From contig JAGOJU010000009.1 in assembly GCA_017994935.1 (NCBI GenBank), positions 20,153 to 84,152 on the forward strand: a DNA stretch of 64,000 nt, in the 5' to 3' direction. The position numbers were made by a program, and so were the translations under genes. A model generated the notes under the pieces. The model was not told the DNA's origin and did no database searches. It saw nothing but the letters and a program-made list of their open reading frames with translations. Below, piece after piece: positions 17,660 through 25,259 of the stretch. Positions within the stretch are counted from its first letter, which is position 1. Each line of letters starts with the position of its first letter. The stretch is from Opitutaceae bacterium. GTDB lineage: Bacteria; Verrucomicrobiota; Verrucomicrobiia; Opitutales; Opitutaceae.

Positions 17660-19105
17660 CTAGCTGGTGAGCTTGTTCTGCTGGGAGGCGCGGACGGACT
17701 TGGGATCAACCAGCAAAACCCCGGTGCGTTCACCCGGGACAATTTCCTGACTGAGCTGATCGATGACGTAGCTCTTCAGATTGACCGCACGGTCCATGAA
17801 GAGGGAAATGACGTTGAAGAGATTGAATTTCGGCGCCTCCGCCGGTGCGTCAGGATCGACCGTGACGTGCACCCCGTGGCTGGCCTGTGGATCGCCGCGC
17901 ATGCCTTCGGACAGAATCAGCGGACCGTTGTTCAGGATATGCGGTGCCTCCGAGCGGGGCAGGTTTGTGTGGGCAAGCGACTCCGCCTGTGCAGGGTCGT
18001 TTCCAAGATTTTCGACGTTGACAGCCACGGGTGCCTTTGCCTCTGCGACAGGCAGGATGGCGTGGGTATCCAGGTGTGCGGCTCCTGAGTCAACCAGTAG
18101 GTTGCGACGCATGGATTCCGGGATTGGGAGCTCGTTGGAAACACCCGCGTGCCCATCGGCCTGCGTGTGCCTCAGTTCCGCCACCACACGCGTCACAGTT
18201 CCGATATCGAGTCCCGTGGCCTCGAATCCGCCCACCTTGTTGAAGAGGACCTCAAGACGATCCAAGTAGGATCGAAGATCGACCTCGACGGAAAGTGGCG
18301 GGATTCCCGGATGGGTGGGTTCAGGGGATTGGCTGTCGTTGTTTCCCTGTCCACCGGAATCCGGATCCACGGGAGTGACCGACGTGCCGGGAATGCCGGG
18401 CTCCGCTGGGGTAGTTGGTTCGTGAGAGCCAGGAGAGGAGGCCTCGATAGCGACATTGCGTGTCCCAAGCCGAATCTGGGATGAAATGTTGTCAAAGCCC
18501 GAAAGACCTTTCCATGACTTCGGATCAAGGGGATCCCATGATGCCGGAGTGACCGGGAGTGCGATCACCATGCGGTCATTGATCATGCTGACCAGGTTCA
18601 GGGACTTGCTCTGCGTCTCCAGGACCAGAGCGTTCAGCTTCAACACGACCGATGTGCCGCCCAGATCGTTGATCTTTGCGTCGACCTTGTCTCCGGCAAG
18701 GAGGAGGTCTCCATGGACCGAATTCAGGGAGAATTTGTCGACATTTGAGGCGATGAATCCTCCCCCCCAGATGTCGATCTGGGGAGCTTCCAGCGCTCGT
18801 ACATCGGTGACGTAGAGATTGTACAGGACATCCTTGCCTTCGAAGCGGACACTGTCGAAGTCCGAGATGTCGATACTGGTGACCGTCGCAGGCAGTTTGT
18901 CGAAATTGATGGTCAGATCGACATTCGCCGAACCGTGGAGCACCAGGCGGTTGGGAATCTTCGGATCAAAAGAGGCGTCGATGGGCCCCGACGCATCAAT
19001 TGCCTGAACGACAAGGTCAAATTCCGGAATGGGCAATGCCAGCCCCGCAAAAAGCGCGCGCGCCTCGAGAACTTCCAGTGACAACGATTTTTTGGCCGGG
19101 CGCAT
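17660..19105 (-). CDS. LEPR-XLL-type surface/secreted protein
   Basis: A 481-residue protein beginning with KKSLSLEVLEARALFAG (residues 5-21), a variant of the LEPR-XLL motif found at the start of large extracellular proteins of Planctomycetota and Verrucomicrobiota. The region to about residue 200 is rich in short beta strands with Asp/Asn and resembles adhesin-type repeats (DISDFDSVRFEGKDVLYN). A Pro/Ser/Thr/Gly linker follows at about 225-275. The C-terminal 200 residues are unfamiliar. There is no C-terminal anchor such as PEP-CTERM. It lies upstream of and on the same strand as the glycan operon (128-nt gap), so it may be a carrier or surface partner of that glycan. The function is not known. 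Confidence 0.7.
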   Translation of the reverse strand: MRPAKKSLSLEVLEARALFAGLALPIPEFDLVVQAIDASGPIDASFDPKIPNRLVLHGSANVDLTINFDKLPATVTSIDISDFDSVRFEGKDVLYNLYVTDVRALEAPQIDIWGGGFIASNVDKFSLNSVHGDLLLAGDKVDAKINDLGGTSVVLKLNALVLETQSKSLNLVSMINDRMVIALPVTPASWDPLDPKSWKGLSGFDNISSQIRLGTRNVAIEASSPGSHEPTTPAEPGIPGTSVTPVDPDSGGQGNNDSQSPEPTHPGIPPLSVEVDLRSYLDRLEVLFNKVGGFEATGLDIGTVTRVVAELRHTQADGHAGVSNELPIPESMRRNLLVDSGAAHLDTHAILPVAEAKAPVAVNVENLGNDPAQAESLAHTNLPRSEAPHILNNGPLILSEGMRGDPQASHGVHVTVDPDAPAEAPKFNLFNVISLFMDRAVNLKSYVIDQLSQEIVPGERTGVLLVDPKSVRASQQNKLTS

Positions 19106-19123
19106 CTTTCTACAACATCAGTT

Positions 19124-19160
19124 AGGTTTACGGCTCAACTGCTGGCAAGCTAAGGTTTAC
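19124..19160. repeat. Direct repeat AGGTTTAC upstream of LEPR-XLL gene
   Basis: Two copies of the octamer AGGTTTAC lie at 19124-19131 and 19153-19160, 29 nt apart start to start and 18-55 nt upstream of the LEPR-XLL start. On the transcribed strand they read GTAAACCT. Spacing near three helical turns fits a dimeric activator or repressor site, but two octamers alone are weak evidence. Confidence 0.35.
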
Positions 19161-19293
19161 CTGTTGGCGAAACAAGTGCCTTTTGCTGGTAAATGGCGGG
19201 ATTTTGGGGGCGGAAACTACGTAGAATCCGCGCGAATTTGCCCCGTGTCGGCATGGCCTGCTTTCGGGGCAATCGCCCTCGGGCTGAGGGACC

Positions 19294-19665
19294 TCACTTC
19301 TGGTACCATTCCCCTGATTCGCGCTGCAGCCATACGCCTGCCGCGCTGCTGCCCGCGATCTGCCTTGCGCGTGCGCGTCCCACCTGTTCGGGCGTGCTGC
19401 CGGCCCTCCTGGCGATGTCGGCATACACAAGTTCGCGGTCCCTGTTTTCGGCGGACGAAACCTCGGAGGCGTTTCCGGAAACCTCCCGGACCTCCGTATA
19501 ACCGCGATTATTTTCTCCGACAAAGCCTTCCTTTCGCAAGGCATCAAGAGAAGGCTGACGCTCAACCATGCGGGCCTTCACGGCGTCCAGGTCGTTTGCC
19601 TGCAGCAACGGGGCACCTAGCAGGAGCAGGAGGGCAATTCCGAAACGGGAGAGGAGCAGGGTCAT
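19294..19665 (-). CDS. ydbL: YdbL family protein (DUF1318), periplasmic
   Basis: A 123-residue protein with a signal peptide (residues 1 to about 24, ending LLQA). The mature part is DUF1318-like: MVERQPSLDALRKEGFVGENNRGY, then RELVYADIARRAGSTPEQVGRARA and a C-terminal VWLQRESGEWYQK. In E. coli YdbL acts with the lipoprotein YnbE and the AsmA-like YdbH in outer-membrane lipid homeostasis, with YdbL acting chaperone-like on YnbE. Here it overlaps the upstream ynbE-like gene by ATGA, supporting joint function. No ydbH is visible in the window. Confidence 0.85.
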   Translation of the reverse strand: MTLLLSRFGIALLLLLGAPLLQANDLDAVKARMVERQPSLDALRKEGFVGENNRGYTEVREVSGNASEVSSAENRDRELVYADIARRAGSTPEQVGRARARQIAGSSAAGVWLQRESGEWYQK

Positions 19666-19865
19666 GGTGGGAGAGGTGCTGGAGGGTTGATGACTGTCGA
19701 CTTCCGGTCCAGGTCGCCAAAGAAGTCGGTCAGGGCCCGGTCAACCTTCACATTCACATCGACAACGGCGTGGACCTGGATGGGCTCCAGCTTGACGTGC
19801 AGGCAGGCCGCAAAGGCCAGGGCTGGAAGCGACAGTGCCAGGGGAAGAGACGTTCTCGGAGCCAT
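19662..19865 (-). CDS. ynbE: YnbE-like outer-membrane lipoprotein
   Basis: A small protein of 67 residues from ATG 19865. The signal peptide ends in a lipobox-like FAAC with Cys21, followed by LHVKLEPIQVHAVVDVNVKV, the short amphipathic strand characteristic of YnbE. In E. coli YnbE stacks on YdbH to bridge toward the outer membrane. The stop overlaps the ydbL start (ATGA). The tRNA-His gene lies about 90 nt upstream on the same strand. Identity rests on the strand motif, the lipobox and the ydbL neighbour. Confidence 0.75.
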   Translation of the reverse strand: MAPRTSLPLALSLPALAFAACLHVKLEPIQVHAVVDVNVKVDRALTDFFGDLDRKSTVINPPAPLPP

Positions 19866-19956
19866 GCAGGTAAAGGGACAGGTCTCAGACAACCATTTGA
19901 AGGAAAATGTTTCACGCCATCGAGCTGCCTCCGCACCCGGGGACGTCCGTCTGAAA

Positions 19957-20034
19957 TGGGGCGGCCAACGGGACTCGAACCCGCGACCCCAAGATCCACA
20001 ATCTTGTGCTCTAACCAACTGAGCTATGACCGCC
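19957..20034 (-). tRNA. trnH: tRNA-His (GTG anticodon)
   Basis: The minus strand folds into a cloverleaf with anticodon GTG in loop TTGTGGA. D-arm GCTCAGTTGGTTAGAGC and T-loop TTCGAGT are normal. The histidine-specific extra G at position -1 is encoded (20034) and pairs with C73, and the 3' CCA is encoded at 19957-19959. All stems pair with only G-T wobbles. Confidence 0.97.
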
Positions 20035-20268
20035 GTAAGGAGTCGGGCAAATTCTCGACCGGATCGGTCGCTGTCAATCCCTTTGGTGTCCCGTATTTGA
20101 GGGATGCACAGGGCTTGCGAGTGAGCGCATGGATTTGGACGTTGAATGCGTTTCTTCGTGACGGGCTAGGGCACAAGCGCAATGGATGAGGGGCGTTGGG
20201 GTCCGTTTCCTTTTTGCCTGGGATTCTGTATCCAACCTAAAATTACATCCTGCCCCGACACCTTTGCC

Positions 20269-21681
20269 ATGGCTGACTCCCCACCTCCACCCGATGCCTC
20301 GATTTCATCCCACGCGGGTCCCTTGCAGGGATCCCCTGGACGGAAGATCTGGATGGTGGGGACACTGACCTATTCTTCGGGCGCGCTTGCGGTCCTGTTC
20401 GGCTGGCTGCTGTGGGGCGACTTCTCGTGGCAGTTGAAGGAGCGTTCGGCGATTCCGGTGGTGCAGATCATGCTGAAGACGTTCAAGTCATCGGACTTTC
20501 TCGCCGGTCTTTTTCTCGCGACCCTTCCGGCGCTGATCGGCATAGTCATCCAGCCCGTGATCAGCTATCGCAGCGACCGTCATCGGGGGAGGTGGGGGCG
20601 CCGCATTCCGTATCTGCTGCTTACGACTCCTGTGGCCACAGTGAGCATGTTTGGACTGGCGTTCAGCCCCCATATCGGAGCGTGGATCCACGGTGAATTC
20701 GGATTGGCGCCTGAGTCCCTCAATTTCGCAATCCTCATGGTGATGGGATTGTCCTGGACTGTCTTCGAGTTCGCGACGCTTGCCGCGAATGTCGTGTTTG
20801 GGGCGCTTATCAACGACGTTGTGCCGCGACAGATCATCGGACGTTTTTTCGGCATGTTCCGGGTGGTCAGCCTGCTGACCGGGATCTTCTTCAACTACTT
20901 TCTGATGGGCAAGGTGGAGGGGCATTTCACGATCATCTTCTCGATACTGGGAGCGGTCTATGGGCTGGGCTTCACGCTGATGTGCATGTTTGTGAAGGAG
21001 GGGGACTATCCGCCGCCTCCGCAGCCAACGCCAGGTGAGAAGCGGGGATTTGTCGTCGCGGCCCGCTCCTATTTTCGCGAGTGCTTCACAAAGCCCTACT
21101 ATGTCTGGGCGATTGCATCGATGGGCATGGCCATGGTCGCGTTCCTGCCGGTGAACATGTACAGCGTGTTTGCCGCAAAATCCTTCAATCTCTCAATGGA
21201 CGCATATGGCAAGTACCTCGCCGTTACGTATGCGTTCTCGATCATACTGGCGATGCCGCTCGGCTGGCTGGCGGATCGATTCCACGCAACCCGCGTCGGA
21301 CTAGCAGCCCTTGGGATCTACACGGTGGTCATGGTACTCGCCTTTGCCGGTATTCACGGGCCCGATGCATTCGGATTCTTTTTCTTCCTTCATGGAGTGC
21401 TTTCCGGGTGTTATTTTACCGGTGCGGCGGCCCTGGGGCAGATGCTTTTTCCCAAGATCAAGTATGCGCAGTTCGCTTCCGCGGCAGTAGCTGCCCAGGC
21501 CCTGTTCACCATCCTGCTCGGTCCGGTACTTGGAGGATTCCTCGACTACATGCACCATGACTACCGCTACATCTTCGCGGCGGGCGGGCTCATTTCCTTC
21601 GTCGCCTTTGCGAGCGGATACGTCGTCTACCGCGGCTTCATGCGCTATGGCGGACCGCGGGGCTATCAGGCGCCGGAATAG
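20269..21681 (+). CDS. MFS transporter, sugar-cation symporter (GPH/SLC45-like)
   Basis: A 470-residue membrane protein with about twelve helices. The cytoplasmic loop SYRSDRHRGRWGRRIPYLLL is the MFS signature in the form seen in glycoside-pentoside-hexuronide and SLC45/sucrose symporters. Downstream, NVVFGALINDVVPRQIIGRFFG and LAMPLGWLADRFHATRVGL are the half-repeat loops. The ATG at 20269 begins a short cytoplasmic tail; the longer frame upstream does not look coding. The gene stands alone on the plus strand, with a tandem hairpin directly after its stop. The substrate is probably a small sugar but cannot be specified. Confidence 0.88.
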   Translation: MADSPPPPDASISSHAGPLQGSPGRKIWMVGTLTYSSGALAVLFGWLLWGDFSWQLKERSAIPVVQIMLKTFKSSDFLAGLFLATLPALIGIVIQPVISYRSDRHRGRWGRRIPYLLLTTPVATVSMFGLAFSPHIGAWIHGEFGLAPESLNFAILMVMGLSWTVFEFATLAANVVFGALINDVVPRQIIGRFFGMFRVVSLLTGIFFNYFLMGKVEGHFTIIFSILGAVYGLGFTLMCMFVKEGDYPPPPQPTPGEKRGFVVAARSYFRECFTKPYYVWAIASMGMAMVAFLPVNMYSVFAAKSFNLSMDAYGKYLAVTYAFSIILAMPLGWLADRFHATRVGLAALGIYTVVMVLAFAGIHGPDAFGFFFFLHGVLSGCYFTGAAALGQMLFPKIKYAQFASAAVAAQALFTILLGPVLGGFLDYMHHDYRYIFAAGGLISFVAFASGYVVYRGFMRYGGPRGYQAPE

Positions 21682-21705
21682 GAATCGGACAACGGCATCC
21701 GATTC
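21682..21705. terminator. Hairpin directly after MFS stop
   Basis: Perfect 8-bp inverted repeat GAATCGGA / TCCGATTC with an 8-nt loop, starting one base after the stop codon. No T-tract follows. It is the first of two hairpins between convergent genes. Confidence 0.55.
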
Positions 21706-21708
21706 GGT

Positions 21709-21739
21709 GCGCGGCAATGGCCGATGGGCCATGCCGCGC
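21709..21739. terminator. Strong bidirectional hairpin between convergent genes
   Basis: A 13-bp GC-rich stem (arms 21709-21722 and 21727-21739, one bulged A, loop GATG) sits between the convergent MFS and BON genes. It likely terminates or insulates both transcripts. It lacks a U-tract, so it may act with Rho or as an RNA-end protector. Confidence 0.65.
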
Positions 21740-21761
21740 CAGGCAGGGGCCGGACTGCGGC

Positions 21762-22082
21762 CTACTGCTTTACGATGATGTTGTTCTTGACCTCTTTCAC
21801 GCCGGGAATCGACTTCGTCAGTGCCTCGGCCCGCTCCTTCTGTTCAAGCGTGTTGACAAAGCCGCTCAACTGGACGGTTCCGCGGAAGCTCTCGACCGTG
21901 ATATCGCGCGCACGGACGAGTTCGTCGGAGGCAAACGCCTTTTTGACGCGCGCGGTGATCGCAGTGTTGTCAATGTACTCGCCCGTACTCTCCGTAGTCG
22001 CAGTTCCGGCGCAGCCGGTGAGTCCGACAGTGGAGAGTGTGAAACCCAAGGCAAGGACGAGGCAGATTGTATGAATTTTCAT
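21762..22082 (-). CDS. BON-domain lipoprotein
   Basis: A 106-residue OsmY-like protein. The signal peptide ends in a lipobox LTGC (Cys24), so it is predicted to be lipid-anchored. The rest is one BON domain: DNTAITARVKKAFASDEL, ITVESFRGTVQLSGFVNT and SIPGVKEVKNNIIVK. BON domains bind phospholipid or stabilise envelopes, often under osmotic stress. The ATG at 22082 is chosen for the signal peptide; longer starts add an implausible tail. No ribosome binding site is seen. It is a single-gene unit with a long upstream region. Confidence 0.88.
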   Translation of the reverse strand: MKIHTICLVLALGFTLSTVGLTGCAGTATTESTGEYIDNTAITARVKKAFASDELVRARDITVESFRGTVQLSGFVNTLEQKERAEALTKSIPGVKEVKNNIIVKQ

Positions 22083-22587
22083 AGAGGGAAAATGACTTTG
22101 ACCCGGAGCTTCGACAGGGTCCGGACAGGACGCAACGTGCATTTTGGCGATGGAAGGTCGTGGCTTGGCTGGACGGATGTCGATGGGAGCGATCATGCGG
22201 GAGTTGATGAGTCCCGGTGCGAAAGAAAGATTGTTCGCGTGAAAGTTCCTTGTGCTGGGGAAATTCCCTCAATTTGCCCTGAATCGAGGCACCAACAGGA
22301 AACTCTGCGGTCAGTGGGGCGTTGATGATCCTGCCAGCCGAACCGAAAAGGTATTCTGCCCTACGCGCACCGGGTTCCACTCCGGAACGACGGGCGGGAT
22401 TCAGCCTCATGGACAACCTTTCTCCATTTGATATTCTCCGAAAAACATTCCGGACAAAGAATGTCAGGATCCAACACCCACGCCTTTAGGATTCGGATCA
22501 ACGGCCATCGTATTCGCACACGATGGCCCGCGGGGCTTCGTGTGGGCGTCCCGACCGGACGCAGAATGTGTCACCTCCTGCATTGAT
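22083..22587. promoter_or_regulatory. 505-nt divergent intergenic region
   Basis: The region separates the divergent BON lipoprotein and response-regulator genes and must contain both promoters. No convincing -35/-10 pair, tRNA or riboswitch core was found. Both strands have short open frames, but none begins with a recognisable protein motif. A weak inverted repeat CATTC-N8-GAATG lies near 22447. Confidence 0.4.
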
Positions 22588-23301
22588 ATGAATTCGCTCG
22601 TGCATCCGACTTTTTCAAATACTCTCGCGTCCACAGACACGACGGACCGAAAGCGTCGTGTATTCATCGTGGATGATCATCCGATCACACGTCAGGGGGT
22701 CAGGATGGTGGTCGATCGCGAGGCGGATCTCACCATCTGTGGAGAGGCGGGAAACACTGCCCTTGGCATCGAGCTCATTTCCAGGTCGGTGCCCGATCTG
22801 GTGATCATCGAGATCGCTCTCAAGGCCGGAAGCGGCCTTGAACTCGTAAAGAATCTCAAGACGTTGCTGCCCGATCTGCCGGTCCTCGTCATGTCGATTC
22901 ATGATGAGTCCCTCTATGCGGAGCGGGCGCTGCGCGCCGGCGCCAAGGGTTACATCATGAAGCGCGAGGCGAGCGAAAGGGTTGTCATTGCGATCCGTCG
23001 CGTATTGTCGGGCGAACTGTACCTGAGCGACAAGATGAAGGAAAAGATGCTTCACCGGCTTGTGAAGAGCCGGCACGACGAGGTCGTGTTCACGATCGAC
23101 ACGCTCAGCGACCGGGAACTGGAGGTCTTTCATCTGATCGGCAACGGATACAGCACGAGGCAGATCGCGGCCAAGTTGAGTTTGAGCGTCAAGACGATCG
23201 ACTCATATCGCGAACACCTGAAGCTGAAGCTGCGCCTGGAGAAGGGCGCCGATCTTGTCCGCCATGCGATTCAATGGGTGCGCACCGAGGGCCTCGCCTG
23301 A
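22588..23301 (+). CDS. NarL/FixJ-type response regulator with Glu at the phospho-acceptor position
   Basis: A 237-residue regulator. The receiver domain has the acidic pair D29-D30 (VFIVDDHPITRQG), the switch Ser103 (VLVMSIHDE) and the invariant Lys125 (GYIMKRE). The position that normally holds the phosphorylated Asp reads DLVIIEIAL, so it is Glu75 (codon GAG). The C-terminal LuxR/GerE helix-turn-helix is intact: LSDRELEVFHLIGNGYSTRQ and LSLSVKTIDSYREHLKLKL. A Glu here often mimics the phosphorylated state, so the protein may bind DNA constitutively. No histidine kinase is adjacent. The start at 22588 leaves a short 23-residue leader before the receiver. Confidence 0.9.
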   Translation: MNSLVHPTFSNTLASTDTTDRKRRVFIVDDHPITRQGVRMVVDREADLTICGEAGNTALGIELISRSVPDLVIIEIALKAGSGLELVKNLKTLLPDLPVLVMSIHDESLYAERALRAGAKGYIMKREASERVVIAIRRVLSGELYLSDKMKEKMLHRLVKSRHDEVVFTIDTLSDRELEVFHLIGNGYSTRQIAAKLSLSVKTIDSYREHLKLKLRLEKGADLVRHAIQWVRTEGLA

Positions 23302-23329
23302 GGCCTGTGCGTTCACCCCTTGGAATTGC

Positions 23330-24298
23330 TCACCCTCGATTTCGCCGGTTCATTCCCAGCGGGATGGCGGCAAGCAATATCGCCCCTTTCAGCACCTTCT
23401 GAAGGTAGGGGGAGACATCCATGAGGTTGAGGCCGTTGTTGAGAACCCCGAGCGTCAGTGCTCCGATCAGCGTACCGGCAACCGAACCGCTGCCACCCGT
23501 GATCGAGGCGCCACCGAGGACAACGGCGGCGATCGCATCGAGTTCGTAGCCGATGCCGGCATTGGGCTGGCCCGACATCAGGCGCGAGCCGAGCACGAGA
23601 CCCGCGATCGCCGCAGTAAGCCCGCTCAGGGTATAGGCAAGAATCTGATATCGGGCGACCGGGACACCTGAAAAGCGGGCTGCGGTGGCATTGCCGCCGA
23701 TCGCGTAGAAATAGCGCCCCGCGACGTGATGGCGAAGCAGGAGGAATCCGCCTGCCACAACGAGCAGCATGACGAGCGTGGGGATCTGCAGGCCCGCGAT
23801 CGAGCCACGCCCAAGCGAACTGAAGGTTTGAGGCAGGCCGGTCTGAGGATAGCCGCCAGTGGAAAGCAAGGCCAGGCCGCGCGGAATCTCCATGGTTGCG
23901 AGGGTGACAATGATCGCAGGCAGCCGTGCCACCGCGATCAGCATGCCGTTGAACACGCCGAACATCGCACCAACCAAAAGCGCGGCTGCCGCGGCGAGCG
24001 GCACAGGTACGCCGGAGAGCATGGCCCCCGCGGCGACGGTCATTGAAAGCGCCATGACCGATCCGACGGAGAGATCGATTCCGCCGATGACGATCACAAA
24101 CGTCATCCCGGTCGCAAGGATGGCATTGATTGAAACCTGCCGTCCGATATTGCGGATGTTCTCCCAGTCGAGAAACATGTCCGTCGTCATCGAAAGCACG
24201 ATGCAAAGGAGCATGAGGGCAAGGGCCGCAAAAACCTCGGGCGGCCAGCCACAGCGCGATCGCCACCCGGCAATCCGCGAGAAAATCTGGTTCACCAC
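23330..24298 (-). CDS. rbsC: Ribose-type ABC transporter permease
   Basis: A 322-residue CUT2-family permease with about eight to ten helices. GMTFVIVIGGIDLSVGSVMAL is the family signature, and NGMLIAVARLPAIIVTLATM and GYELDAIAAVVLGGASITGG are the other hallmark motifs. The gene overlaps the end of rbsB; GTG codons at 24298 and 24295 both follow an AAGGG, and the second would give a GTGA overlap with the rbsB stop. No ATG start fits. The matching ATPase (RbsA) is absent from the operon. It is the last gene of the polyol-phosphate operon, convergent with the response regulator. The sugar or polyol imported is unknown. Confidence 0.9.
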   Translation of the reverse strand: MVNQIFSRIAGWRSRCGWPPEVFAALALMLLCIVLSMTTDMFLDWENIRNIGRQVSINAILATGMTFVIVIGGIDLSVGSVMALSMTVAAGAMLSGVPVPLAAAAALLVGAMFGVFNGMLIAVARLPAIIVTLATMEIPRGLALLSTGGYPQTGLPQTFSSLGRGSIAGLQIPTLVMLLVVAGGFLLLRHHVAGRYFYAIGGNATAARFSGVPVARYQILAYTLSGLTAAIAGLVLGSRLMSGQPNAGIGYELDAIAAVVLGGASITGGSGSVAGTLIGALTLGVLNNGLNLMDVSPYLQKVLKGAILLAAIPLGMNRRNRG

Positions 24299-25242
24299 GA
24301 AAAGCCCTTGGCGTTGTCGCGGGTGAGCAGCCGGACATCGATGGGAACCTCGCGCGGCAGCTTGGCGCCCCATCTGGCCGCGAGAGCGAGACCCAGGGCG
24401 ATGCGGACCTGGTCCCGGGGAAACTGCGCGACGGTCGCCTTGAACGGGCTGTCCGTCTGGATGGCGTTCACCACTTCGGCGAGCCCGTCCACACTGACCA
24501 GGGCCACCTCGCGTTTTGCGGACTCAATGGCGGCGGCAGCACCGACAGCACCGCCGTCGTTCACACTGAACAAGCCGCGGAGCCCAGGGTGTGCCTGAAG
24601 GATGTTCTCCGTCGCCGCAAGCGCCGCGCTGCGCTCCTGGCGGCCATTCTGCGTTGCGACGATCCTCATGGAAGGGTGTTTCGCGACCGCATCCTTGAAT
24701 CCGCGAACGCGTTCGAGGATGGGAACGACCGCGATGCCGTCGAGGATCGCGACTTCACCCTTGCCTCCAAGGATCCGGGCAAGCTCCTCGCCTGCCAGCC
24801 GCCCGGCGTCGTAATTGCGGGAGCCGACAAAGGAGTCGATGGGACCGTTGGCCTGCGCATCGAGCGCGATCACGATCACTCCCTTCTGTTTCGCGGTGCG
24901 CACCGCGCTTTCGATGCCGGCAGAGTCGGTCGGGTTTAGGAGGAGGATGTCGATTCCCTTCTGGACCAGGTCCTCGACGTCCGCGACCTGCTTGGTGACG
25001 TCGTGCCGCGCATCTGTCACGAAGAGATCGGCTCCCAGGGAGTGTCCCGCATCCTCGAATGCCTCGCGCATGGCGACGAAGTACGGATTGTTGAGTTCCT
25101 GGAATGAAATGCCGATGCGGAGTGGCTTGCGCTGATCCGTTGGAACGGCGCTCTTCTGCTGCGAACAGGCGCCGAAAAGGAAAAGGGCGGAGATGAGGAG
25201 GAGGGAAGAAAGAACCCGGGTGGGGCAGGAATGGAGTCGCAT
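24292..25242 (-). CDS. rbsB: Ribose-type ABC solute-binding lipoprotein
   Basis: A 316-residue periplasmic binding protein of the RbsB family (Peripla_BP_4). The signal peptide ends in a lipobox LFGAC (Cys26), so it is membrane-tethered. RIGISFQELNNPYFVAMREAF, LVQKGIDILLLNPTDSAGIE, GRLAGEELARILGGKG and LVSVDGLAEVVNAI are typical. The ATG at 25242 is chosen for the signal peptide; an upstream ATG at 25272 would overlap the neighbouring glpD. It follows glpD by 17 nt and overlaps rbsC. Given the operon it probably binds a polyol or sugar whose breakdown yields glycerol phosphate, but this is inference. Confidence 0.9.
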   Translation of the reverse strand: MRLHSCPTRVLSSLLLISALFLFGACSQQKSAVPTDQRKPLRIGISFQELNNPYFVAMREAFEDAGHSLGADLFVTDARHDVTKQVADVEDLVQKGIDILLLNPTDSAGIESAVRTAKQKGVIVIALDAQANGPIDSFVGSRNYDAGRLAGEELARILGGKGEVAILDGIAVVPILERVRGFKDAVAKHPSMRIVATQNGRQERSAALAATENILQAHPGLRGLFSVNDGGAVGAAAAIESAKREVALVSVDGLAEVVNAIQTDSPFKATVAQFPRDQVRIALGLALAARWGAKLPREVPIDVRLLTRDNAKGFSW

Positions 25243-25259
25243 GGCAAGAACGGGGTGAA

